From Dulcicalothrix desertica PCC 7102 (GTDB lineage Bacteria; Cyanobacteriota; Cyanobacteriia; Cyanobacteriales; Nostocaceae): a DNA stretch of 64,000 bases. The notes under the pieces were generated by a model. It had not been told where the DNA came from. It ran no database searches and saw only the letters and a list, made by a program, of their open reading frames with translations. Positions 48,284-58,261 of this stretch are shown in pieces (within the stretch, counting starts at the first letter, position 1; each line of letters starts with the position of its first letter). The stretch is taken from the NCBI RefSeq assembly GCF_003991905.1, contig NZ_RSCL01000026.1, positions 1 to 64,000 on the forward strand, in the 5' to 3' direction. The translations under genes and the position numbers were made by a program.

Positions 48284-49748
48284 GAAAACAAATCGGCGGC
48301 AAAAGTTTTAATACCCCTTTTGGATGTATTACAATCTATTCCTGTATTATCAATTGCACCTGGTGTTGTTTTAGGTTTAATTGCTTTATTTCCTGGTCAG
48401 CGAATTGGTATAGAAATTGCAGCAATTTTAATGATTTTTACTGGTATGACTTGGAACATGGTGTTCAGTTTTTATCAGTCTTTGCGTGGTATTCCTATTG
48501 AATTAAGAGAAGCTGCGCGCGTTTATGGTTTAAGCGGTTGGCAACGATTTTGGACTTTAGAACTACCAAGTGGCGCCATTGGTTTGGTATGGAATAGCGT
48601 CATGTCGGTTGCTGGTGGTTGGTTTTTTCTAATAGCTATTGAATCTTTAACGTTGGGAGACAAAAATTTCCGTCTCCCTGGCTTAGGCGCCTCGGAACGG
48701 TGCAGCAGCAGATACAGGTAATTTTGTTGCCTTAACTTGGGGTTTGATAGTTCTAATTGGAGTGATTACTGTTACAGACTTTTTTATCTGGCGCCCGTTA
48801 ATTACTTGGGCAGAAAAGTTTAAATACGAAACAGTTGAGTCAGAAAATGTCCCAACCTCTGCAGTTTTAGATTTCTTAAGAAGGTCACCAACTGTTAGGG
48901 TTATGACTGAACGAGTTTGGAAACCTGTAACAAAAACTCTTTCTCCAAAACCTCGTAACCGACCACACACAACAGTTACCCCTACTTCTAATTCTTCTGT
49001 TGGTCAGTGGATTAATTGGTTGTTTGTTAGTGGACTTGGTTTTATTGTATTGTGGGGAACTTGGGAAGCTGTGATGATGTTACGCTTACTAAGTTTTTCT
49101 GATTGGCTATCTGTTATTACTGGCGCCATTTGGACATCGTTTCGAGTTTTTACAGCTTTAGTGCTATCACTGTTATGGACGATACCAGTAGGGGTAATCA
49201 TTGGTCGTAACCCAAAACTCGCGCAACTACTACAGCCAATTGTCCAAATTGCCGCTTCGGTACCTGCAACAGCTTTATTTCCTGTGTTGCTTTTATTTCT
49301 AATTCGTATTGGTGGTGGTTTAAAGATTGGTTCGGTAGCTTTAATGATGCTAGGAACGATGTGGTATATCTTATTTAATGTTATCGCAGGCGCCCAATCT
49401 ATCCCATCAGAACTATTTGAAGCTGCTACTGTTTATAAGCTTAAAACTTTCCAACGTTGGCGAACTGTAATCTTACCAGGTATTTTTCCATACTTAATCA
49501 CAGGTATTATTACAGCAGTTGGCGGCGCCTGGAATGCGAGCATTGTTAGTGAGTATGTACAGTTTCAAGGGCAAACTATTACCACTCCTGGTTTGGGTTC
49601 AATCATTTCTCAAGCTTCAGCAAATGCTCAATATCCACTTCTATTAGCTGCTACTGCTGTAATGTCTATTTTAGTCGTTTTAACTAACCGCTTAGTTTGG
49701 CGCCCGTTGTATCGTCTCGCGCAAGAAAAATATCAATTGCTTGTTTAA
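48284..49748 (+). pseudogene. ABC transporter permease with two permease domains, decayed
   Basis: The frame from 48284 gives KVLIPLLDVLQSIPVLSIAP, the middle of a binding-protein-dependent permease domain; the first about 80-100 residues are missing and a stop precedes it. Near 48688 a frameshift breaks the sequence after NFRLPGLG; the next frame carries on with AADTGNFVALTWGLIVLIGV and a complete second permease domain to 49748 (334 codons from 48744). Intact relatives are fused double permeases of 550 residues or more in NrtB-like uptake systems. No ATPase or binding protein is next to it. Confidence 0.8.
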
Positions 49749-49852
49749 TGTCATGAGTCGCGCAGTGAAGCATCTCTCATAATATTCGCAATTATAAAGA
49801 TTCTTCGCTACGTGACTAATGACAATTTCGCGTAGCGAAGAATGACATTCAA

Positions 49853-50473
49853 TTAAAGTATGTACAGTAAACCGAATAAGATAATCCAAATTACATCAAC
49901 GAAGTGCCAATACAATTCAGCCGCTTCGATACCGAAATGATTTTGGTCGCTGTAATGACCAGGTTTGCGAGAACGCCATAATACGGCGAGAATTGCAATT
50001 ACACCAATTGTTACGTGTAACCCGTGAAAACCAGTTAGTACATAAAATGCACTAGCAAATAAGTTTGTTGTTAAACCAAATTCAAGGTGGGTGTATTCAT
50101 ATACTTGACCAAACAAGAATGTGATTCCCATTAGCGCGGTAATTCCAAACCACAATTGCATTCCCCGCACGTCGTTTTTCTTAATTGCGGTGTCAGCATT
50201 ATGGATAACAAAGCTGCTAGCTATTAGGTTAACGGTGTTAATACCAGGTAGTAGTAACTCAAGTTCGGGGGTTCCTTCGGGTGGAAAAACGGGTAGCACA
50301 GACCTAAAGGCAAGATAGGCGCCGAATAAGCCCATAAAAATCATACCTTCAGCAATTAGGAAGAAAACAAGTCCAAACATACGATGGTCTGGGTGTTCTT
50401 CGTGATGCGCTTCAGTTGTTGTATGGTGATGATTTAACTCGGTTTGCTTTGGGTCAATAGTTTGACTTTGCAT
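49853..50473 (-). CDS. ctaE: Cytochrome c oxidase subunit III
   Basis: 206 residues with five predicted membrane spans after a His-rich polar N-terminus (HHHTTTEAHHEEHPDHR). Typical features are RMFGLVFFLIAEGMIFMGLF, TGFHGLHVTIGVIAI and AAELYWHFVDVIWIILFGLL. It is the shorter form usual in cyanobacteria. Subunit III stabilises the catalytic subunit I. Third gene of the ctaC-ctaD-ctaE operon; a GGGCGGGTT inverted repeat lies between it and ctaD. Confidence 0.95.
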   Translation of the reverse strand: MQSQTIDPKQTELNHHHTTTEAHHEEHPDHRMFGLVFFLIAEGMIFMGLFGAYLAFRSVLPVFPPEGTPELELLLPGINTVNLIASSFVIHNADTAIKKNDVRGMQLWFGITALMGITFLFGQVYEYTHLEFGLTTNLFASAFYVLTGFHGLHVTIGVIAILAVLWRSRKPGHYSDQNHFGIEAAELYWHFVDVIWIILFGLLYIL

Positions 50474-50521
50474 GAAGATTTATTATTTAAAGAACAGGAG
50501 ATTTTCATAGGGGGCGGGGAA

Positions 50522-50577
50522 GAGGGGCGGGTTTATTAGATAGTAAACTTTGTTTTAGGATATCTGTTAACCCGCCC
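50522..50577. repeat. GGGCGGGTT / AACCCGCCC inverted repeat
   Basis: A 9-bp perfect stem separated by about 38 bases, in the gap between ctaD and ctaE. A similar element is at about 24004-24060. It could reduce transcription into ctaE. Confidence 0.6.
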
Positions 50578-50586
50578 TTACTAGCT

Positions 50587-52329
50587 TTATCGTTCGTCAG
50601 TTTTTGCTGCTATTGATGGATATGGTTCGTCAGGGTCTGCCCGTAGTACAGAGTTTGTGCCTGCCGATGTTAGTGGGTCACCGCTTTCCATCGGTACGCC
50701 GTATTTGGCATTTTCTAAACCGTAGTCGTAGGGACCTGTTGCTAATACAGGAATTCCTTCAAAATTCTCAATTGCTGGTGGCGAAGTTGTCATCCACTCT
50801 AGGGTGAGACTTCTCCAAGGGTTGTCACCTGCTTTTTCGCCATACAACCAACTCCAAGCCATGTTAACAATAAAGGGCAAGGTTGAGATAGCAAGAAGAT
50901 AAGAACCGTAAGTGCAAATTTCGTTTACTGATGTAAATTTTGGGTCGTACTGAGCAATACGACGGTTCATACCCATCAAACCTAGTTTGTGCATGGGTAA
51001 GAAGGTCATGTTCAAACCAACAATTGTTAAGGCAAAGTGAACTTTACCCCAAAACTCGTTGAACATCCGTCCGGTCATTTTGGGGAACCAATGATAAATT
51101 CCTGCGAAAATGCCGAGAACGCTACCACCAAATAATACGTAGTGAAGGTGGGCAACTACAAAGTATGTATCGTGAACGTGAATATCAAATGGTACAGCCG
51201 CAAGCATTACACCACTGATACCACCAATAACGAATGTACCAACAAACCCCATAGCAAAAAGCATTGGAGTGTTGAGTTGAATTTTACCGCCCCACATTGT
51301 CGCCAACCAGCTAAATATTTTGATACCAGTAGGTACGGCGATAATCATGGTGGTAATCATGAAAAACATCCGTAACCAACCTGGAATACCACTGGTAAAC
51401 ATGTGGTGCGCCCAAACTATTAATCCAAGGAAGCTGATAGCTAAACTTGAATAGGCAATAGCTTTGTAACCAAATATTGGCTTACGCGCGTGGGTAGGAA
51501 TAATTTCGGAGATAGCCCCAAAGAAGGGCAAAATCATAATGTATACGGCTGGGTGGGAGTAGAACCAAAACATGTGCTGGTAAACTACTGGGTCACCACC
51601 ACCCGTAGGATTAAAAAATGTCGTTCCGGCAATTAAGTCAAACGACAGCAAAATTAAACCTGCTGCTAATACTGGGGTAGAAACTAATACCAATGCCGAA
51701 GTTGCGAGCATTGCCCAGCAAAATAATGGCATTTGGTGGAAACCCATTCCCGGTATACGCATTTTGAGCAGCGTTACAAGGAAATTAATCGCCCCTAAAA
51801 TTGACGATGTTCCCAGTAACAAAACGCTCAAAATCCAAATCATTTCCCCTACCTGCCCTGTAACTAGTGACAGTGGGGGGTATGAAGTCCAGCCTGCATC
51901 TGGTGCGTCTCCGACAGCTAAACTACTAATCAGTAGCAAACCGCCTATAGGAATCATCCAAAATGCAACAGCGTTGAGACGCGGGAATGCCATATCTTTG
52001 GCGCCAATCATTAGGGGTATTAAATAATTGGCAAATCCGGCGCCGACAGGCACAATCCACAAGAAAATCATGATTGTGGCGTGCAATGTAAATAAGCTGT
52101 TATACAGTTCTGGGCTGACGAAATCGCTTTCTGGAGTTCGCAACTCGGTACGAACCAAGTCAGCCATTACCCCACCAATACAATAAAAAATGAAGCTGGT
52201 AACAATGTACTGAATACCAATAACCTTATGGTCGGTGCTAAAGGTGAAAAACTCCCACCATTTTCTAACACCAGGTTCTTCAATCTTTGCTGGAATATTC
52301 GCAGCTTCCTGAATTTTTGCTTGTGCCAT
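50587..52329 (-). CDS. ctaD: Cytochrome c oxidase subunit I
   Basis: 580 residues with twelve membrane spans. Heme and copper ligands are visible: TLHATIMIFLWIVP (low-spin heme His), WFYSHPAVYIMILP (CuB His with the cross-linking Tyr), AHHMFTSG (two CuB His) and VAHLHYVLFGGSVLGIFAG (heme a and a3 His). It is the aa3-type oxidase that reduces O2 to water and pumps protons; in cyanobacteria it is in the thylakoid and plasma membranes. Second gene of its operon, 42 bases after ctaC. Confidence 0.98.
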   Translation of the reverse strand: MAQAKIQEAANIPAKIEEPGVRKWWEFFTFSTDHKVIGIQYIVTSFIFYCIGGVMADLVRTELRTPESDFVSPELYNSLFTLHATIMIFLWIVPVGAGFANYLIPLMIGAKDMAFPRLNAVAFWMIPIGGLLLISSLAVGDAPDAGWTSYPPLSLVTGQVGEMIWILSVLLLGTSSILGAINFLVTLLKMRIPGMGFHQMPLFCWAMLATSALVLVSTPVLAAGLILLSFDLIAGTTFFNPTGGGDPVVYQHMFWFYSHPAVYIMILPFFGAISEIIPTHARKPIFGYKAIAYSSLAISFLGLIVWAHHMFTSGIPGWLRMFFMITTMIIAVPTGIKIFSWLATMWGGKIQLNTPMLFAMGFVGTFVIGGISGVMLAAVPFDIHVHDTYFVVAHLHYVLFGGSVLGIFAGIYHWFPKMTGRMFNEFWGKVHFALTIVGLNMTFLPMHKLGLMGMNRRIAQYDPKFTSVNEICTYGSYLLAISTLPFIVNMAWSWLYGEKAGDNPWRSLTLEWMTTSPPAIENFEGIPVLATGPYDYGLENAKYGVPMESGDPLTSAGTNSVLRADPDEPYPSIAAKTDER

Positions 52330-52371
52330 AAAGGAAAGAAATTATCGTAGTAAGTACTTTAGTGCTTACAA

Positions 52372-53457
52372 CTAATGATGAATTTGATGTAATACTTCGT
52401 TTGATTCAATTCCCATGTGCTGGGTATAAGGCGCCAAGAAATCAGAAACTGATTTATCTGTAGGATTCATAGCTACAGCTTGATTAAGGGTTTCTCGACT
52501 AGCAACTAATTGCTCTTGTATCCAATTATCGTACTCTTGTTTCGTTTGTACTACGACAGTTGTGTGCATGGCGCCGTGGTAAGGGCCGCACAACTCAGCA
52601 CAAATTAAAGGATAATCGCCTTCTTTTTGTGGAGTAAAACGAATTTCTGTTTGGCGACCAGGAATTATGTCTTGCTTAAGTCGAAACTCTGGAACCCAAA
52701 ATGCATGGATAACATCGTTAGCACTCATTTCTAACTTGACTTCGCGTCCAATGGGAACGTGGAGTTCGCCACTTGTTACACCTGCTTCAGGATAAGTAAA
52801 AATGAAGGCGTATTGTAAACCTGTGACATTAACTACTAATTCAGGCGCCTTTCCTTCTTTATCGGGAGTGGCGCCTAATCTTGGAGAACTGATCCCCATA
52901 CCTGGAGCATCGTTTTTCTGGGGTATTTGGTCGGCATTGCGAACTGCAGCAGTTGCGGGGTCAAGATTAGCCTCGTCTGACTGTTCCTGGTTGCGGTTAG
53001 GTTGGTCAGTGGGTGGAGTATCATTTAACGTCGCCGCTATTGCCGCACCTGGCATTTTCATTGCTTCAGGAGACATTGGCGCCGCATGTGCCGCATGGGG
53101 ATCAAAACCACCCATGTCGTTGTACACTTCAAAGCTGTATACAGATATACCAATAACAATAATTGCTGGAATCGCAGTCCACAGAATTTCTAATGGGACG
53201 TTCCCGTGTACTGGGGCGCCGTCTGTTTCATCTCCGGCTTTGCGGCGATACTTAAAAGCGCTGTAAATTAAAATACCTTCAACTAAGACGAAGATACCAA
53301 CAGAGACGGTCATCATGGTATTGAACAAACCGTCAATGAGAAAGGCTTCACTACTAGCAGCGGTTGGTAACAAGCCATGATTTTGACCGTACCAAAGGCT
53401 GACAAGGGTCAGCAGAATGCCAATAAGTAAAGTCCAGATTGAACTTGGAATTTTCAC
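52372..53457 (-). CDS. ctaC: Cytochrome c oxidase subunit II
   Basis: 361 residues from a GTG start at 53457. Two N-terminal membrane spans precede a polar insertion rich in Pro, Asn, Asp and Gln (about residues 120-205). The cupredoxin domain with the CuA site HAFWVPEFRLKQD and CAELCGPYHGAMH follows, with all ligands present. It takes electrons from cytochrome c6 or plastocyanin. First gene of ctaC-ctaD-ctaE. The 120-residue region between the spans and the CuA domain seems longer than in many homologues. Confidence 0.96.
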   Translation of the reverse strand: MKIPSSIWTLLIGILLTLVSLWYGQNHGLLPTAASSEAFLIDGLFNTMMTVSVGIFVLVEGILIYSAFKYRRKAGDETDGAPVHGNVPLEILWTAIPAIIVIGISVYSFEVYNDMGGFDPHAAHAAPMSPEAMKMPGAAIAATLNDTPPTDQPNRNQEQSDEANLDPATAAVRNADQIPQKNDAPGMGISSPRLGATPDKEGKAPELVVNVTGLQYAFIFTYPEAGVTSGELHVPIGREVKLEMSANDVIHAFWVPEFRLKQDIIPGRQTEIRFTPQKEGDYPLICAELCGPYHGAMHTTVVVQTKQEYDNWIQEQLVASRETLNQAVAMNPTDKSVSDFLAPYTQHMGIESNEVLHQIHH

Positions 53458-53931
53458 GGTGGATTTACGCTCTCCGACTTAACTAATGCATGGAACTAAC
53501 TGCCCACTCTCTACTACGGTAATCCAGCCTATACGACATGGAGTAATAGAAGGTGAAATAATTATTAATTTTTTAGGGTTGAGTTAGATAGTCAAATATG
53601 TGAAAACCCTTTGGCATAACTTACTCCTGGGTGTGTATTTGAGTAAAAAGACGCACCCACTAGAATAATGGTTGTTGTGTGCTGCTTATAAACTAAAAAA
53701 TATCTAAAGCTTTTGGCAAGGTCGTAATGACTTATCTTTAGATTGATTAGTAGCAAACAGTAAAAGTTTATCTCCAACCCGAAATCTATGAGCTAGGGTG
53801 TAGGTAAGCAGAACACAATTTTTGTAAACTTCTTAGATTAATATTGCTTATTAATCAAATTGTCCGTTCGTTACTAAATAAATTACGTTCGGTTAGTATA
53901 GTCTACGAGTAGTGGGCAAAAGGTATCATTC
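53458..53931. promoter_or_regulatory. Divergent control region between ctaC and ctaA
   Basis: 474 bases without a supported gene, containing both promoters of the divergent oxidase and heme A operons. I see no clear NtcA site or other palindrome. It is AT-rich, and no GGCGCC occurs in it. Confidence 0.45.
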
Positions 53932-54882
53932 ATGAGCGAGTTTGTCCTTGAACAAAATGAACAACGAAATATAGCGGCAGAAACTCAACCAGTTGAGCGA
54001 ACTCGTCGCTTGGTCTGGAAGATTTCTATTGCCACACTGATTCTAATCGCGATTGGCAGTGCCACTCGTGTAATGAACGCTGGACTCGCTTGTCCTGACT
54101 GGCCTCTGTGCTACGGTGAACTTGTTCCAGCCAAACAAATGAATCTTCAAGTCTTCTTGGAGTGGTTTCATCGATTGGATGCTTCGCTAATCGGTCTAAG
54201 TGCCATCGTACTAGTGTTTTTAAGCTGGTGGAAACGGCGCCATCTTCCCAATTGGCTACCCATAGCATCGACATTTGCCTTATTCCTAATTGTTTTCCAA
54301 GGTGTATTAGGTGGTCTAACAGTTACTCAATTGTTACGATTCGACATTGTGACGGCACACCTAGGAACGGCATTATTATTCTTCATAACTCTGCTAATCA
54401 TCGGTACAGCTTTGACACCATACCAGGGGACTGGAACTGTCGGCAAGCTACCTTGGATAGGTTTAACTGCTGCGATTTTGGTGTATGTTCAAAGTTTGCT
54501 AGGCGCCGTTGTTGGGTCACGTTGGGCACTTCACCAATGTTTTGCAGGATACCAACTCTGCGGTGTCATGTATAGCCACATTTTTGGCTTGATACCGCCA
54601 ACAGTAGCAATTGTGTCTTTAGTTGTAATGGCATGGCGAACTCCAGCGTTACACCCAGCTTTACGAAAACTAGCAAACTATGCAGGTGGATTGCTTGTTC
54701 TACAAATTTTGTTAGGTGTCGCCACATTTAGACTACATCTTCAAGTTGAACCGCTGACTGTATTGCACTCAACAATAGGCGCCACATTGTTAGGAACGCT
54801 AGTTGTCTTCACTGTTTTAGCAATGCGTGATGCACAAACAAATAAACAAACAGAACTAGCAATAACAGCAACAGCCCAGTAA
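53932..54882 (+). CDS. ctaA: Heme A synthase
   Basis: 316 residues with eight membrane spans. The conserved GSATRVMNAGLACPDWPLCY block near residue 42, EWFHRLDASLIG (first heme His) and TAHLGTALLFF near 140 are present. The second half repeats the pattern (ALHQCFAGYQLCGVMYSHIF and LHSTIGATLLGTL). It oxidises heme O to heme A for the aa3 oxidase. Followed by ctaB, with a heptamer repeat array between them. Confidence 0.96.
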   Translation: MSEFVLEQNEQRNIAAETQPVERTRRLVWKISIATLILIAIGSATRVMNAGLACPDWPLCYGELVPAKQMNLQVFLEWFHRLDASLIGLSAIVLVFLSWWKRRHLPNWLPIASTFALFLIVFQGVLGGLTVTQLLRFDIVTAHLGTALLFFITLLIIGTALTPYQGTGTVGKLPWIGLTAAILVYVQSLLGAVVGSRWALHQCFAGYQLCGVMYSHIFGLIPPTVAIVSLVVMAWRTPALHPALRKLANYAGGLLVLQILLGVATFRLHLQVEPLTVLHSTIGATLLGTLVVFTVLAMRDAQTNKQTELAITATAQ

Positions 54883-54945
54883 AAAGAACAAGTTCACCTC
54901 TTACAGAATCAAATTCATAAAAAGAGAGAAATTAGAAGAGTTAGG

Positions 54946-55075
54946 AGTGCTGAGTGCTGAGTGCTGAGTGCTGAGTGCTGAGTGCTAAGTGCTGAGTGCT
55001 GAGTGCTGAGTAGTAAATTATAACTGCTAATTCCTCACTCCTAATTCCTAACTCCTAACTCCTAACTCCTAACTA
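54946..55075. repeat. Heptamer arrays (GTGCTGA)n and (CTAACTC)n between ctaA and ctaB
   Basis: About nine copies of the heptamer GTGCTGA run from 54946 to 55011, followed by about six copies of CTCCTAA/CTAACTC at 55032-55075. These are short tandemly repeated heptanucleotides of the kind described in Calothrix and Nostoc. Copy number is likely to vary between strains. Confidence 0.9.
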
Positions 55076-55109
55076 TTCAGTTATTTATAAATAAGGAACT
55101 AGTGCCAAA

Positions 55110-56066
55110 ATGATTGAGACTAATGTCTCGAGACACCACCAAACTTTTTTAGAAGTGGTTCAGAGCTACTATTTGCTCACTAAACCCCGTATTATCCCAT
55201 TACTACTAATTACCACCGCTGGCAGCATGTGGATTGCCGCCAAAGGACAAGTAGACCCATTACTGTTGTTAGTAACTCTAGCTGGTGGTACTCTCGCGGC
55301 AGCTAGTGCCCAAACAATCAATTGCGTTTACGACCGGGATATTGATTATGACATGGAGCGCACGCGCCATCGTCCCTTACCTTCAGGCAAAGTTCAATCA
55401 CGCGATGCTTTAATTTTTGCTGCTGTCCTCGCAATTCTTTCTTTTACGCTTTTATCTGTTTTCGCTAATTTGCTTGCTGCACTTTTAGCAATGTCAGGTA
55501 TTGTATTTTACGTATTGATTTACACGCACCTTCTCAAGCGTCATAGTACTCAAAATATTGTAATTGGTGGCGCCGCTGGTGCAATTCCGGCTTTAGTTGG
55601 TTGGGCAGCAGTGACAGGAACCCTTAGCTGGGCTGCATGGTTAATTTTTGCTATCGTCTTCGTTTGGACACCTCCCCATTTCTGGGCATTGGCGTTAATG
55701 ATTCGGGATGATTACGCAAAAGTTGGTATTCCAATGCTACCAGTAGTTGCAGGTGCCAAAGCTACAGTACAACAAATTTGGTATTATACCTTAATAACAG
55801 TATTGGCAAGTCTCCTACTAATTTATCCCTTGCATGAGACAGGATTTATTTATGGTGCAATAGCAGCATCTCTAGGTGGTGTATTCATACATAAAGCTTG
55901 GAAATTATTACACAATCCAGAAGATAAACCCACGGCAAAAGCATTGTTTCTCTATTCGATTTCTTACATGATGTTACTTTGCTTAGGTATGGTTGTCGAT
56001 AGTCTCCCCATCACTCATCATGCAGTGAATTTCGCGGTTAGTAAATTACATTTGCTCGTTGGGTAA
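55110..56066 (+). CDS. ctaB: Protoheme IX farnesyltransferase (heme O synthase)
   Basis: 318 residues of the UbiA prenyltransferase fold with about eight membrane spans. The first Asp-rich motif is [20 protein letters not shown] near residue 71, and the second is [14 protein letters not shown] near 202. The start ATG follows AAGGA. It adds farnesyl to protoheme, making heme O, the substrate of CtaA. Second gene of ctaA-ctaB. Confidence 0.97.
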   Translation: MIETNVSRHHQTFLEVVQSYYLLTKPRIIPLLLITTAGSMWIAAKGQVDPLLLLVTLAGGTLAAASAQTINCVYDRDIDYDMERTRHRPLPSGKVQSRDALIFAAVLAILSFTLLSVFANLLAALLAMSGIVFYVLIYTHLLKRHSTQNIVIGGAAGAIPALVGWAAVTGTLSWAAWLIFAIVFVWTPPHFWALALMIRDDYAKVGIPMLPVVAGAKATVQQIWYYTLITVLASLLLIYPLHETGFIYGAIAASLGGVFIHKAWKLLHNPEDKPTAKALFLYSISYMMLLCLGMVVDSLPITHHAVNFAVSKLHLLVG

Positions 56067-56109
56067 TATTTTCTATGCGTGGAAATCACACATTGTAAAA
56101 ATCACGCAA

Positions 56110-56140
56110 TTGTAGAGACGCGACATGTAACGTCTCTACA
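56110..56140. repeat. AGAGACG hairpin repeat
   Basis: TGTAGAGACGCGACATGTAA followed by CGTCTCTACA is a member of the dispersed family at 19751, 20005, 26220, 42022 and 59738. It lies about 45 bases past the ctaB stop codon. Confidence 0.65.
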
Positions 56141-56225
56141 TTTATTTGTGTGATGTTATTTTTCGCATAATTTTGGGAAATATAAATTTGTAAATTGGTT
56201 TCCCAAGATTTTAACGAAAATAATA

Positions 56226-57854
56226 ATGAATTTCAAATTAATAAAAAAGTATATATCTTGTTCTTTTATACTCATTCTCACAGGGTGTCAGAATAGTTGT
56301 CAGCAAAAAAAGATAGAACAAACCAAACTATTACCACTACCTCAAGACCCATTGATTCAAGTCTATTTAAATCATTCCGAAACTTTAGAATATCAAGAAC
56401 CTTATAAAGATAAAAAGCGTCAGGGTAATGATTTAGAAAAACAAATAGTTGATATAATAATGGGCGCCAAGTCTCAAGTAGATATAGCAGTACAAGAGCT
56501 ACGCTTACCAAAAATAGCCCAAGCTATAGCAGCAAAGCAGAAAGCAGGGGTAAAAGTTAGATTAATTATAGAAAACACATACAATCGTCCGATTAGTAGT
56601 TTATCACCCCAAGAAGTCAAAAAGCTCAAACCAAGGGAAGCGCAGAAGTATAAAGAATATCGTAGTTTTGTTGACATCAATCAAGATGGTAAACTAGATA
56701 CGAAAGAAATAGAACAGCGTGATGCTTTAGTAATTCTCGACAAAGCCAAAGTCACAAAACTCGATGATACGTCAGATGGTAGTCGTGGTAGTGACTTGAT
56801 GCATCATAAATTTGTTATAGTCGATAACCGTTTTGTTATTGTCACATCAGCAAACTTTACACTTTCAGATGTTCACGGTGACTATACAAAACCAGAAACT
56901 TTGGGAAATGCCAACAACTTATTAAAAATTGACAGTCCTGATATCGCAGCACTATTTACAGAAGAATTTAATTTGATGTGGGGAAGTGGGGGTAAAACTA
57001 GTCAAAAATTTGGACTGAAAAAACCAATACGGGCGCCAAGAACAATCAAAATAGGAGATAGTACAGTTACAGTTCACTTTTCACCGACTTCCCCAACCCA
57101 ACCCTGGACAAATAGTAGTAATGGATTAATAAATACAAATTTATCAGCAGCTACCAAATCTGTAGACATGGCGTTGTTTGTTTTTTCCGAACAACGACTA
57201 GCTAATATCTTAGAATGGCGCCATCAACAAAACGTTCAAATTAGAGCATTACTCGAAAAAAGCTTTGCATATCGTTCTTATAGTGAAGGGTTAGACATGA
57301 TGGGTCTGGCACTTAGCGACAAATGTAAGTATGAAGTTGATAATAAACCTTGGCGCCAACCCATCACTACCGTTGCTATACCCTCATTACAACAAGGTGA
57401 CTTATTACACCATAAATTTGGTGTTATCGATAATCAAACAGTTATTACAGGTTCACACAACTGGTCAGAAGCAGCTAATAGTGGCAACGACGAAACACTT
57501 TTAGTAATTCAAAACCCCGTTATCGCTGCTCACTACACGCGCGAATTTGAAAGATTATACAAAAAATCACAACCTGGAATACCACAAAAAATTCAGCAAA
57601 AAATCAAATCTCAACAAAAACAATGTCAGAAAATAGAGTCACCATCAACGATAGAAAATAAATCTGTGCAGGTTAATTTAAATACTGCAACTCTTGCTGA
57701 AATTGAAGCACTACCTGGTATCGGTAAAAAAACAGCACAGCGAATTATTGACGCACGACAACTAAAACCTTTTACATCATTAAAAGATTTGGAACGAGTA
57801 AAGGGATTAAATTATAATAAATTACAAAGATTACAAGGTTATGTAAGTTGGTAA
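56226..57854 (+). CDS. Phospholipase-D-like lipoprotein with EF-hand-like loop and ComEA-like HhH tail
   Basis: 542 residues. A lipoprotein signal (CSFILILTGCQNS) places it outside the plasma membrane. Two PLD domains follow, with catalytic motifs HHKFVIVDNRFVIVTSANFT near residue 196 and HHKFGVIDNQTVITGSHNWS near 396. Between the start of domain 1 and its motif is a calcium-loop-like DINQDGKLDTKEIEQRD near 154. The last 60 residues (VNLNTATLAEIEALPGIGKK) are a helix-hairpin-helix pair as in ComEA, which binds DNA. The combination suggests an extracytoplasmic DNA nuclease rather than a lipase. Function is inferred from domains only. Confidence 0.85.
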   Translation: MNFKLIKKYISCSFILILTGCQNSCQQKKIEQTKLLPLPQDPLIQVYLNHSETLEYQEPYKDKKRQGNDLEKQIVDIIMGAKSQVDIAVQELRLPKIAQAIAAKQKAGVKVRLIIENTYNRPISSLSPQEVKKLKPREAQKYKEYRSFVDINQDGKLDTKEIEQRDALVILDKAKVTKLDDTSDGSRGSDLMHHKFVIVDNRFVIVTSANFTLSDVHGDYTKPETLGNANNLLKIDSPDIAALFTEEFNLMWGSGGKTSQKFGLKKPIRAPRTIKIGDSTVTVHFSPTSPTQPWTNSSNGLINTNLSAATKSVDMALFVFSEQRLANILEWRHQQNVQIRALLEKSFAYRSYSEGLDMMGLALSDKCKYEVDNKPWRQPITTVAIPSLQQGDLLHHKFGVIDNQTVITGSHNWSEAANSGNDETLLVIQNPVIAAHYTREFERLYKKSQPGIPQKIQQKIKSQQKQCQKIESPSTIENKSVQVNLNTATLAEIEALPGIGKKTAQRIIDARQLKPFTSLKDLERVKGLNYNKLQRLQGYVSW

Positions 57855-57899
57855 TCTTTATAGGTACTGTCTTCAGGAACGTGACCCAACAAAAATCCC

Positions 57900-58112
57900 G
57901 CATACGACTTAGAGGATGTTTGAAAAGTTGGCTCAGGTATAAATTGTCATTCTGAGTGGAGTCTTACGGAACGTAATGCGGAGCATTTGCCGCAGGCTAG
58001 AATCTAGGGTTTTGAACATATACTGAGATGCTACCCTGCGGGAAAACTGCGTTAACGTTCCTCAGCATGACATTCACGGACACTTTTCAAACAACCTCTT
58101 AGAGTCGTATGC
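57900..58112. mobile_element. MITE-like element with 30-bp terminal inverted repeats
   Basis: GCATACGACTTAGAGGATGT, then TTGAAAAGT at 57900-57928 faces its imperfect complement ACTTTTCAAACAACCTCTTA, then GAGTCGTATGC at 58082-58112. The 213-bp element carries no gene. Inside is the segment (about 58027-58075) that recurs at 33770-33822. It could be a miniature element mobilised by a transposase encoded elsewhere. Confidence 0.7.
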
Positions 58113-58261
58113 TAATAGCTTAAGTCCGTTAAAATGGACTTAGGATAAATTCGGTACAAGTATATTGTTTCATGTTATTAATTTTGTCAGTATAAAAATA
58201 TCTGTAGGTTATCTGCTCCAAACCGTAATACAAGCAGGAGGGCGCCTATATAGTCATATAT
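58113..58261. other. Intergenic stretch before the tandem array
   Basis: AT-rich, without a gene. The part at about 58150-58190 (ACAAGTATATTGTTTC, then TTTTGTCAG) resembles the centre of the array units that follow and may be a decayed extra unit. A GGCGCC lies at about 58241. Confidence 0.4.
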
